Assembly (NCBI GenBank): GCA_004552155.1
Contig: SFPF01000115.1
Coordinates: 1-5,436 of the forward strand
Length of the DNA stretch: 5,436 nt
Reading direction: 5' to 3'
Source: Bacteroidales bacterium
GTDB lineage: Bacteria; Bacteroidota; Bacteroidia; Bacteroidales; Bacteroidaceae
A model generated the notes under the pieces. It ran no database searches, had not been told where the DNA came from, and saw only the letters and a list, made by a program, of their open reading frames with translations. Each line of letters starts with the position of its first letter. Position 1 is the first letter of the stretch. Below, in pieces: positions 1 to 5,436 of the stretch. Both the position numbers and the translations under genes were made by a program.

Positions 1-120
1 GAAGACTTTTCCTGTCGGCATGTCGGCTACTTCGCCCTTGATCACATATCCCTTGGGTGCCTCTTGGCATCCCATCGCTAACAGCAACGATGCTAATAGT
101 GTTACGCCTAATCCTTTCAT
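1..120 (-). CDS. Lipoprotein with DUF4369-like start, N-terminal 40 residues only
   Basis: The reverse strand reads from ATG at 120-118 and stays open to the window edge, so the gene continues to the left. The 40 visible residues begin with a short signal peptide: a lysine at position 2, a hydrophobic stretch over residues 4-16, and a lipobox LAMGC that places the acylated cysteine at residue 18. This predicts export and anchoring in a membrane as a lipoprotein. The mature start runs through YVIKGEVADMPTGKVF, which resembles the opening strand of DUF4369 domains. In Bacteroidota these often precede a TlpA/AhpC-type thioredoxin domain that acts on periplasmic disulfides. That domain would lie outside the window, so the redox role is inference. 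A Bacteroidetes-type promoter lies just upstream, and the leader before the ATG is A-rich without a clear Shine-Dalgarno. The gene itself is well supported; the family is a moderate guess. Confidence 0.72.
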   Translation of the reverse strand, partial: MKGLGVTLLASLLLAMGCQEAPKGYVIKGEVADMPTGKVF

Positions 121-152
121 CTTTCTTTTTGCTTTAAAGTGTTTATTGGCCG

Positions 153-183
153 CAAAGATAGGATTGTTACTTTTCTCTTGAAA
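153..183 (-). promoter_or_regulatory. Bacteroidetes-type promoter of the lipoprotein gene
   Basis: Read on the minus strand, 160-153 is TATCTTTG, a perfect match to the Bacteroidetes -7 consensus TAnnTTTG. TTTC at 183-180 sits 19 bases upstream and is one mismatch from the -33 box TTTG, at the usual spacing. Transcription would start near 146, giving a leader of about 25 bases before the ATG at 120. The -33 box lies at the edge of the loop of the inverted repeat at 166-193. Confidence 0.55.
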
Positions 184-193
184 GAAAAGTAAC
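166..193. repeat. 11-bp perfect inverted repeat around the -33 box
   Basis: GTTACTTTTCT at 166-176 is matched exactly by its reverse complement AGAAAAGTAAC at 183-193, leaving a 6-base loop. The arms flank and overlap the presumed -33 box of the lipoprotein promoter, so a dimeric regulator could bind here. An alternative is that this marks the left edge of the repeat-rich block that follows: from memory, similar GTTACTTTTC...GAAAAGTAAC sequences recur between genes in Bacteroidales, which a genome search would settle. There is no U-tract, so it is not a typical terminator. Confidence 0.6.
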
Positions 194-328
194 CAAAAGT
201 TCAAGGCTGAACCTGCTTCGCTACTCCGCTCCTTCGGCTTGCTGAAGATTTTAACTCGCTTCGCTCAAACAGAAAATCTTCTGATCGCTCGCCTCTGTCG
301 CTTCGCTTTACGCTCACCAGCTTAGGCC
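194..328. other. GCTTCGCT-rich non-coding stretch with a 9-bp hairpin
   Basis: No gene is credible here. The octamer GCTTCGCT occurs at 215, 258 and 300, spaced 43 and 42 bases, close to the period of the tandem array that follows. GAAGATTTT at 244-252 pairs perfectly with AAAATCTTC at 273-281 across a 20-base loop containing the middle octamer. The stretch resembles dispersed intergenic sequence I recall from other Bacteroidales genomes, where it gives rise to many small spurious ORFs. It could be a structured RNA, part of a non-autonomous element, or the worn-down upstream part of the same array. The sequence does not decide between these. Confidence 0.45.
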
Positions 329-526
329 GGATTTTTCCTTGCTGTCGCAAAACAGGGAAGCTTCGCACATGGATTTTTCCTTGCTGTCGCCAAACAGGGA
401 AGCTTCGCACATGGATTTTTCCTTGCTGTCGCAAAACAGGGAAGCTTCGCGCATGGATTTTTCCTTGCTGTCACAAAACAGGGAAGCTTCGCGTGTGGAT
501 TTTTCCTTGCTGTCGCAAAACAGGGA
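329..526. repeat. Tandem array of a 42-bp unit, four full copies plus a partial fifth
   Basis: Units begin with GGATTTTTCC at 329, 371, 413, 455 and 497, exactly 42 bases apart; the fifth diverges after about 30 bases. Copies differ at few sites: 391 and 473 inside the loop of a predicted hairpin, and 451, 493, 494 and 495 in the linker. In the first unit the hairpin is TTCC 335-338, bulge TTG, CTGT 342-345, loop of six, ACAG 352-355, GGAA 356-359. The stem is identical in the four full copies. GAAGCTTC, an 8-bp palindrome, joins successive hairpins. The consensus unit contains no stop trinucleotide on either strand, so all six frames stay open and produce 14-residue peptide repeats; these are not evidence of a gene. 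There are no spacers, so it is not a CRISPR array. Confidence 0.95.
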
Positions 527-776
527 GGTAGATTCGAGGGTTCTTCCTCGGCTGCTTGAAACAGGAAGGTGGATGCAATGATTCTGGCTTGTCGGCGCAA
601 GAAAAGGAGATAGATGCGACGATTCTTCTTTGCCGACTCAAAAAAAGGGGGAAGATGCGATGATTCTTCTTTGGCTGCTCGAAAAAAGGAGGGGGATGCA
701 CTGATTCTGATTGCTTGTCGCCAAAAAGCGAGGTAGAATCAACGATTCTGGTAACTTGTCGCACGAGGGGAAGGAA
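527..776. repeat. Diverged continuation of the array with a 41-bp period
   Basis: The anchor GAT(T/G)C or a close variant occurs at 531, 572, 613, 654, 695 and 736, five consecutive steps of exactly 41 bases. Each unit follows the pattern GATGCGATGATTCT, then a CTTG/GCTG-TCG core, then an A-rich and G-rich tail. This matches the order of the 42-bp unit (GCTTCGCACATGGATTTTTC, then TTGCTGTCGC, then AAAACAGGGA). Relative to the 42-bp copies, the anchor steps 360, 402, 444, 486, then 531, so there is a 3-base insertion at the junction. Sequence identity between neighbouring units is much lower than in the left part, but the period is strictly kept. I read this as an older, decayed part of one array; an independent array is less likely. 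Bases 777-836 that follow show no clear repeat or gene. Confidence 0.78.
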
Positions 777-836
777 AAATCGCTCCGCAAGGGGTTGTTT
801 TTACCAACAGACGACTCATAATCAACAAGCAATGCT

Positions 837-844
837 TATCTTTG
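837..844 (+). promoter_or_regulatory. -7 promoter box of the DUF6261-type gene
   Basis: TATCTTTG is a perfect TAnnTTTG match, 62 bases before the ATG at 907. No good -33 TTTG is seen at the usual 19-21 bases upstream, so the assignment rests on the -7 box and position. The predicted leader of about 55 bases could form a small hairpin, CAACC 854-858 with GGTTG 863-867. CTTTG 840-844 is also repeated inverted as CAAAG at 848-852, overlapping the box. Confidence 0.5.
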
Positions 845-906
845 TGGCAAAGGCAACCTTTCGGTTGTAGCATTCACTTTATTGTTTCATTAAAATTTGC
901 ATTGTT

Positions 907-1686
907 ATGGCAGAGATTCAAGAAATTTCTTTGGGGCGGATGAACAACGGTGCGCACTACATGTATGTGGCTGACATCCTTGCCCGCGCGGAGGAACATG
1001 CCTCCTTGTCTTCCAAGTTATCGAAGCAGATGACGGCTTTCAAGGCGGCTGTAGAGGAAGAGGATCGTTGCCTGAAACTCTCGCAGAAGAACATGCTGAC
1101 CGACCAGATCGCTGATGCGGATTACGATCGGGACGCACTGTTTGGCATCTACAAGAGTGGGGTGACGCGCTATGCTGACATGCGGAATCCGGCTTGTTCG
1201 GCTCCCGCAAAGATTCTGTTACAACATGTCAAGGATTACGGGATCGATCCGCAGATGCAGCTGAATCAGGAAACGGGTTTGCTGATCAACTTCACGCATG
1301 ACCTGGTCGAGAAATACGCCACCGAGGTGGAGGAGTTGGGCTATACGAAGCTCGTTCAATTGCTCCAGGAGGCCAACGAGAAGGTGCGCAGCCTGACTGC
1401 TGAGCGTACGGATGAGCGGGCTAAATCTACTGTGGCTGCCATGAAACAGGCACGCGCGGCGACCGACCTCGCTTACCGAAACTGGGTAAAGGGTGTGAAT
1501 GCCTTGGCTATCTTAGAGGGCGATGAGGACTACGCAGAGCTGATCGACTATGTGAATACAGAGATCGTGCAATATAAGCGGCAGGTGCTGAAGCAAAAGG
1601 CATCGAAGTCGGAGAGTGAGCCGGTCACACCTCCCGAACCCGAGCCCGAGCCGGAACCGGAGCCCGAGAATCCGGATGTGGTTTGA
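907..1686 (+). CDS. DUF6261-type protein of unknown function
   Basis: This 259-residue protein looks like the DUF6261 family, uncharacterised proteins found in Bacteroidota and often in several copies per genome; the assignment is by recognition and was not searched. It opens with the family-like start EISLGRMNNGAHYMYVADIL, about residues 6-25. The rest is mostly charged and helix-prone, with likely coiled-coil stretches around residues 25-60 and 130-190. There is no signal peptide or membrane segment, so it is probably cytoplasmic. The last 30 or so residues are a lysine/serine linker followed by alternating Pro-Glu pairs, a stiff acidic tail. The ATG at 907 is chosen because it begins the conserved start, follows a promoter box at 837-844, and has an AT-rich leader without Shine-Dalgarno, as is usual in this phylum. 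The gene stands alone, preceded by the repeat array and followed by a strong terminator. Its role is unknown. Confidence 0.85.
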   Translation: MAEIQEISLGRMNNGAHYMYVADILARAEEHASLSSKLSKQMTAFKAAVEEEDRCLKLSQKNMLTDQIADADYDRDALFGIYKSGVTRYADMRNPACSAPAKILLQHVKDYGIDPQMQLNQETGLLINFTHDLVEKYATEVEELGYTKLVQLLQEANEKVRSLTAERTDERAKSTVAAMKQARAATDLAYRNWVKGVNALAILEGDEDYAELIDYVNTEIVQYKRQVLKQKASKSESEPVTPPEPEPEPEPEPENPDVV

Positions 1687-1716
1687 TAGACGGCTTTTGT
1701 CGTCGTCCCATTTATT

Positions 1717-1751
1717 GTAGAGACGTAGCGCGCTACGTCTCTACTTTTTTT
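1717..1751 (+). terminator. Intrinsic terminator after the DUF6261-type gene
   Basis: GTAGAGACGTAGCG at 1717-1730 is followed directly by its exact reverse complement at 1731-1744, then seven T residues at 1745-1751. This is a near-ideal Rho-independent terminator 30 bases past the stop codon. The perfect 28-base palindrome has no separate loop, so the central bases must form the turn. It also lies just beyond the 3' end of the convergent ABC operon. On that strand it is not followed by a U-tract, but the hairpin may still help stop read-through. Confidence 0.88.
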
Positions 1752-1766
1752 GGGTAGGTAAAAAAA

Positions 1767-4095
1767 TCACTCCGTCCGGATGCTCTCGATCGGATTGCGG
1801 AGGGCGGTGCGCAGGGCTTGGCCGAAGATGGAGAGGAAGGCAACCACCAAGGAGAGCAGGGCGGCAGCGAGGAGGATCCACCAGGGGAAGGCGATGCGAT
1901 AGCTGAAATCTTGCAGGTAGTATTGCATGGCCTTCACGCTGAGTGGCATGGAGATCCCGATAGCCACAAGTGTCATCAGCAAGAAACCTTTCGAGAGCTG
2001 CCAGAGCGATGCCCGCACGCTGGCCCCCATCACCCGACAGATCGCAATGCGCTTACGTTGCTGCTCGGTGTAGTAGATGGACATGGCCAAGAGGCCGAGC
2101 ATCGAGATCAGCGTAGCGATCACCATGAAGCAGATAACCAACAGCATGGTGTTGCGGGTGCCGGTGAGCGCATCGTTCAGCGCATCCTCGATGTAGGTGG
2201 CGGGTAGCTCCTTCGGCATCCCCAATAGCTCCTTCGTTGTTTGCAGGCAGACGGCCTTCACTGCCTGCATCGCCTCCGAGCGATCGCCACGGATCTTCAC
2301 CAACTGAAGGGCTGCCTTGCCCGGCTCAAGGATGTAGATCGCATTGTGGCTATCTTCGGAAAATTCCCACAAGGCGGTTCCACTGCGGTAATTGCGCACG
2401 ATGCCACACACCGGATATTCCGGCGTTGCCGCCGTGCCACCGATGTAGGCGTGCTCGCGGTTCACCCCATAATGCTGCTGGGTATCTTCGTCGATCCAAC
2501 ATTTCCCGGCTTGCAGCTCCTCGTAACGCTCCACGATCTGAAAGCCCAACAGCCGGAAGCAGGTCGTATCCATCTGCGCATAGCGAAGATATGACAGGGA
2601 CTCTACCCCCTCCTCGTGCACCCCGTAATGCCCCACACTCGAAGGCAGGCTAACCCCCATGCCGACTGCCTCCACCTGCGGCAAGGCCCTGAGGCGATCC
2701 GCCAACAGCTGTTGCCACTCGTGGTTCCGATAGCCCAAGGAGAAGGTCTGGATCTTGATCAGATCAGCCGTCTGATAGCCGGTCGGCAGCGTAGCGAGGT
2801 GATGGAATTGTAGCCACATGGTGCCGGCCATCGCCATGAGGCAGGTACTGATCACGCACTGCACCACGATGAACACCCGGCTCAGCACCAACTTGCTCTG
2901 GAAGCGGAAGGCTCCCTTCATCACGTCGAGCGGCTTGAAGCGCAGCAGGAAGGAGACGGAGATCAACCCCGACACCAACGAGATGCCGATCCAAAGCCCG
3001 ACGGCCACCAACCCCACCAAGGGATCTGTCAGCAGGTGAATCTCGGTGGATAGCATCCGGTTGAAGAAGGGCACGCAGAGCCAGGCAACCGCCAAACCCA
3101 CCCCGAAGCAGCCCAGGGTGAAGAGCAGGGCCTCGGCCACGTAGCGCCCCATCACCGCCTGCGTGCTGTCGCCCAACAGCCGACGGGTAGCCATCTCCTT
3201 CATCCGTTTTCCCGTGAGGGCAACCGTCAGGTTGATGTAGTTGAACAGGGCCGAGAGCAGCAGCACCAAGGCCAACGCCAAGAGCAGGTTGACCTGCGCC
3301 CGATCACCTTGACGATAGCTATTATAAATCTGGAAATCGGAGAAATAGATCTCATCTGTCGGTGTCAGTGTGGAGCCCCAAAGGAGGGTATTGCCATCGC
3401 CGACCTCCCGGTAATAGTCCCAATAGGTCCTATATTGCTTCAGCAACTTCTTCGCCACCACTGCCGGATCCGCCCCCTCATGCAGGGTCACGAAGGCTTG
3501 CGTACTCCCGAAGTTATCCATGCGTTCCAGCAAGGGCTCCACAAAGCGCATGTTCACATAGAGGTCGCAGGGTAGCAGCAGATCTTTCGGTCCGCCATCG
3601 GCCACGACCGCCGCCACCGTGTAGAGCTGCTCCCCCATGCGGAGGGTTTGCCCGATCGGATCCGCTGTGCCAAACACCTTGCTGGCGAAGGAGGCGGTCA
3701 TTGTGTTCATCCAACAGTGCCTGTTGCGGGTCGCCACTGATCACTTCATAAGGGAAGAGCGCAAAGAAGCGGGCATCGACCGACCGGACATAGGTGGAGA
3801 AATAGTCGCCCGCAACCAGCACATCCTGATCCTCACAATCGACGAGTCGGGCCCAGCTGTCGATCTCAGCCACTGTAGGGAAAAACTCCTCCGGCGTACC
3901 AAAGGTCATGCCATAGAAGTTGCCAGTGCCGATGGCATAGACCTGATGCGCATTGGCGAAGCGAGTGCCTACTGTATATTCCGAACGGGCGTAGGAGGCC
4001 AACAACAGGATAAACCCCAAGGCCACCGAAAGCCCAAACAGCTCTATCAACGTGTAGAGCTTGTTGCGTGAAAGAAAAACCAAATAACTTTTCAT
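1767..4095 (-). pseudogene. MacB/FtsX-type ABC transporter permease, split by a frameshift
   Basis: The inner-membrane subunit of a tripartite ABC exporter is split over two frames: 4095 to 3514 (193 codons, correct to about residue 132) and 3737 to 1767 (656 codons from a GTG, homologous from about its residue 12). Joined near 3700 they give about 776 residues, a normal length for the Bacteroidota two-FtsX-domain family. The upstream piece has a first membrane helix at residues 16-37 and the start of the periplasmic MacB-type domain, ending ISGDPQQALLDEHN. The downstream piece resumes with ASFASKVFGTADPIGQTL. Its first FtsX domain has helices near 148-172, 198-224 and 240-266, with the motif KRMKEMATRRLLGDS at 177-191. 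A helix near 286-308 and a second periplasmic region follow. The second FtsX domain has helices near 530-556, 583-603 and 617-640, with QQRKRIAICRVMGAS at 559-573, and the family-like end NPIESIRTE. The gene starts 5 bases after the ATPase stop, so they are co-transcribed. Substrate unknown. Confidence 0.88.
3697..3737 (-). other. Frameshift site in the permease gene
   Basis: The homologous reading leaves the first frame after ...ALLDEHN (codon ending at 3700) and continues in the frame one base later with TMTASFASKVFG. Restoring the frame needs one base removed or two added. The local sequence GATGAACACAATGACC has no homopolymer longer than two bases and no recognisable slippery heptamer. 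The GTG at 3737 that opens the downstream frame has no ribosome-binding site and is followed by non-homologous residues. ATG codons at 3710 and 3701 in that frame are equally possible re-initiation points. Confidence 0.8.
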
Positions 4096-4100
4096 CGTGC

Positions 4101-4775
4101 TTACAAGATTGTGTTATCGACAATAGCCCCATCCAAGAGGTTGATCACTCGGTTCGCATAGGTAGCATCGTGCTGCGAGTGCGTCACCATGACGATGGTG
4201 GTGCCCTCAGCATTCAATTGGCTCAGCAACGCCATCACCTCCTCGCTGTTCTTCGAGTCGAGGTTACCGGTCGGCTCGTCGGCGAGGATCAGCTTCGGTC
4301 GGCCCACCACCGCCCGGGCAATGGCCACCCGCTGCTGCTGACCGCCGGAGAGCTGCTGCGGATAGTGCTTCGCCCGCTGGCTGAGGCTCACCTTACGCAG
4401 GATCTCCAATACCCGCTCCTTGCGCTCCGCCTTGGGCACATCGAGGTATTTCAATTGCAGATCGACATTCTCCTCCACCGTCAGCTCGTCAATCAGGTTG
4501 AAGCTCTGGAAGACAAAGCCGATGCGTCCCTTGCGGTAGTTGGTGCGCGCCCGCTCTTTCAGGTGCCCCACCTCCTCGCCGTCTAAATAGTAGTTGCCCG
4601 ATGTCGGGTTGTCCAATAGGCCGAGGATGCTCAGCAGCGTAGATTTGCCGCAACCCGAAGGCCCCATGATGGCGACGAACTCACCATCCTTCACCTCCAA
4701 ACTGACCCCGTTCAGGGCCGTTGTCTCTACCGCTTCCGTCCGGAAGATCTTCGTTAATTCCTCAATTTTGATCAT
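4101..4775 (-). CDS. ABC transporter ATP-binding protein, MacB/LolD type
   Basis: This 224-residue protein is the cytoplasmic motor that hydrolyses ATP to drive the adjacent FtsX-type permease. All nucleotide-binding motifs are intact: Walker A GPSGCGKST at 38-46, Q-loop glutamine at 90, signature LSGGQ at 142-146, Walker B LILADEP at 162-168 with the catalytic glutamate at 167, D-loop NLDS at 171-174 and switch histidine at 199. The short length and the TGNLDS and NLIDELTVEENV sequences are typical of the LolD/MacB/FtsE subfamily, which works as mechanotransmission exporters rather than importers. The start ATG at 4775 places the first strand and ELTKIF correctly; only a weak AAGG lies upstream. 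It sits 72 bases after the adaptor gene and 5 bases before the permease gene, so the three are probably one transcript. The substrate (antibiotic, peptide or lipoprotein) cannot be read from the sequence. Confidence 0.95.
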   Translation of the reverse strand: MIKIEELTKIFRTEAVETTALNGVSLEVKDGEFVAIMGPSGCGKSTLLSILGLLDNPTSGNYYLDGEEVGHLKERARTNYRKGRIGFVFQSFNLIDELTVEENVDLQLKYLDVPKAERKERVLEILRKVSLSQRAKHYPQQLSGGQQQRVAIARAVVGRPKLILADEPTGNLDSKNSEEVMALLSQLNAEGTTIVMVTHSQHDATYANRVINLLDGAIVDNTIL

Positions 4776-4830
4776 CGTTTTTTACCTTATATATATTGTA
4801 CATTCATTTTTCGTTTACCAAATCCTGGCG

Positions 4831-4849
4831 GACGCACGAACCGTGCGTC
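4831..4849 (-). other. Hairpin at the adaptor stop codon
   Basis: GACGCAC at 4831-4837 pairs perfectly with GTGCGTC at 4843-4849 across a 5-base loop. On the transcribed strand the hairpin starts within the adaptor stop codon (TGA at 4850-4848). It is not followed by a U-tract, so it is unlikely to be a full terminator. It may set relative expression of adaptor and ATPase by stalling, partial attenuation or protection of the upstream mRNA end. Confidence 0.4.
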
Positions 4850-5436
4850 AATTTAAAATCAACTCCTCCCGTTCCTTGAAGGCTTCGTAGCCGCTGGTGA
4901 TGACCTGCTCGCCCGGCTCTAACCCCTCCTCCACCTCGAAATATTGCGGGTTCTGGCGACCGATCTTGATGGTGCGGCGGTAGGCTCGCCCGCTCTGCTG
5001 ATCCACCACGAAGATCCATTGGCCGCCTGTTGCTTGGAAGAAGGTACCCCGCGGGATCAGCACCGCCTGCGTGGGCTGCCCCAGTTCGAGGTTCAGGTAA
5101 TAGGTCTGGCCGGAGCGGATCGTCTCCGGATGGGCCGACTCGAAGGTGAAGGCCGTGCGGAACTTGCCCTCGCGCACCTCCGGATAGACCTTGCGCACCC
5201 GCAAGGCATAGCGCTTACCGTCCCGCTCGAAGGTGGCAGGCAGCCCCTCCCTCACCCGGTCGATGTAGTGCTCGTCGATCTGCGCCTCGATCTTGAAATC
5301 ACTGAGGTCGTTGATCTGGCCGATCTTCTGCCCGGCACTGATGCTCTGCCCCAACTCCACGTCGAGCAGTCCCAATTCGCCGTCGATCGTGGAGCGCACC
5401 TCTAATTTCCCCTTGCGGTCACGAATGAGCAACACA
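4848..5436 (-). CDS. Periplasmic adaptor (HlyD/RND MFP family) of the ABC exporter, C-terminal part
   Basis: The frame is open from the window edge to TGA at 4850-4848. The 195 visible residues are the C-terminal half of a membrane fusion protein, which bridges the inner-membrane permease to an outer-membrane TolC-like channel. Residues 11-44 (STIDGELGLLDVELGQSIS, then GQKIGQI) form the second half of the lipoyl/barrel-sandwich domain, with the usual glycine turn. Residues 45-120 (FKIEAQIDEHYIDRVREG...) fit the beta-barrel domain. Residues 125-195 (LIPRGTFF, then VEEGLEPGEQVITSGYEAF) fit the membrane-proximal domain. The N-terminal anchor, first lipoyl half and helical hairpin must lie to the right of the window. 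A GTG at 5435 could be called a start but lies inside the lipoyl domain and is surely internal. The gene order adaptor, ATPase, permease is common for Bacteroidota MacAB-like operons. Confidence 0.92.
   Translation of the reverse strand, partial: VLLIRDRKGKLEVRSTIDGELGLLDVELGQSISAGQKIGQINDLSDFKIEAQIDEHYIDRVREGLPATFERDGKRYALRVRKVYPEVREGKFRTAFTFESAHPETIRSGQTYYLNLELGQPTQAVLIPRGTFFQATGGQWIFVVDQQSGRAYRRTIKIGRQNPQYFEVEEGLEPGEQVITSGYEAFKEREELILN

Noticed and set aside
329..526. CRISPR array
   Set aside because: The 42-bp units abut one another with no unique spacers, and no cas gene is present.
201..764. Small repeat proteins in several frames on both strands (201-434, 322-600, 471-764 minus; 339-581 plus)
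   Set aside because: They overlap each other, exist only because the unit lacks stops, and have no promoter, ribosome-binding site or recognised domain.
638..832. Minus-strand ORF of 64 codons beginning near the DUF6261 promoter
   Set aside because: It lies over the decayed repeat, shows no domain, and its frame crosses the 41-bp units with no consistent peptide repeat.
845..906. Riboswitch in the DUF6261 leader
   Set aside because: The leader is only about 55 bases with one 5-bp hairpin, too small for a known riboswitch class.
3697..3710. Programmed ribosomal frameshift in the permease
   Set aside because: There is no slippery sequence, internal Shine-Dalgarno or clear downstream structure, and this family is not known for it; mutation or error is simpler.
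1818..3751. Plus-strand ORFs opposite the permease gene
   Set aside because: They are antisense shadows of a G+C-rich coding frame, with low-complexity composition and no recognisable family.
4776..4830. Internal promoter before the ATPase gene
   Set aside because: A TTTG is followed at 21-22 bases by an AT-rich TATATATA, but no TAnnTTTG box is present.
4068..5405. Plus-strand ORFs opposite the ATPase and adaptor genes
   Set aside because: They mirror strongly conserved minus-strand genes with all motifs intact, so they are shadows.

Overview
The window looks like chromosomal DNA of a member of Bacteroidota, most likely order Bacteroidales. Three things point there: a DUF6261-type protein, a DUF4369-like lipoprotein start, and two perfect matches to the Bacteroidetes -7 promoter box (TAnnTTTG), with start codons that lack a Shine-Dalgarno sequence. 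The G+C-rich coding sequence would suit a Tannerella- or Parabacteroides-like genome, but the genus is not proven from sequence alone.

Layout. Bases 1-120 hold the first 40 codons of a lipoprotein gene that runs leftwards off the window, with its own promoter at about 153-183. Bases 166-836 contain no convincing gene. They hold an 11-bp perfect inverted repeat, a GCTTCGCT-rich stretch with another hairpin, and a long tandem repeat array. The array has four full 42-bp units plus part of a fifth, then diverged units whose anchor recurs exactly every 41 bp. Bases 907-1686 encode a DUF6261-type protein read rightwards, with a promoter box at 837-844 and a strong hairpin terminator at 1717-1751.

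The right two thirds (1767-5436, minus strand) is an efflux-type operon read leftwards: a periplasmic adaptor cut by the window edge, an ABC ATPase, and a MacB/FtsX-type permease. Together they would form a tripartite ABC export machine: the ATPase drives it from the cytoplasm, the permease spans the inner membrane, and the adaptor links it to an outer membrane channel encoded elsewhere. The permease gene carries a frameshift near 3700, so as sequenced its product is split and the pump is probably inactive unless the shift is an error or is bypassed.

The most unusual part is the repeat block between two outward-facing promoters. Its unit has no stop codon in any of six frames, can fold into a small hairpin, and is present as conserved and diverged copies next to a gene of unknown function.
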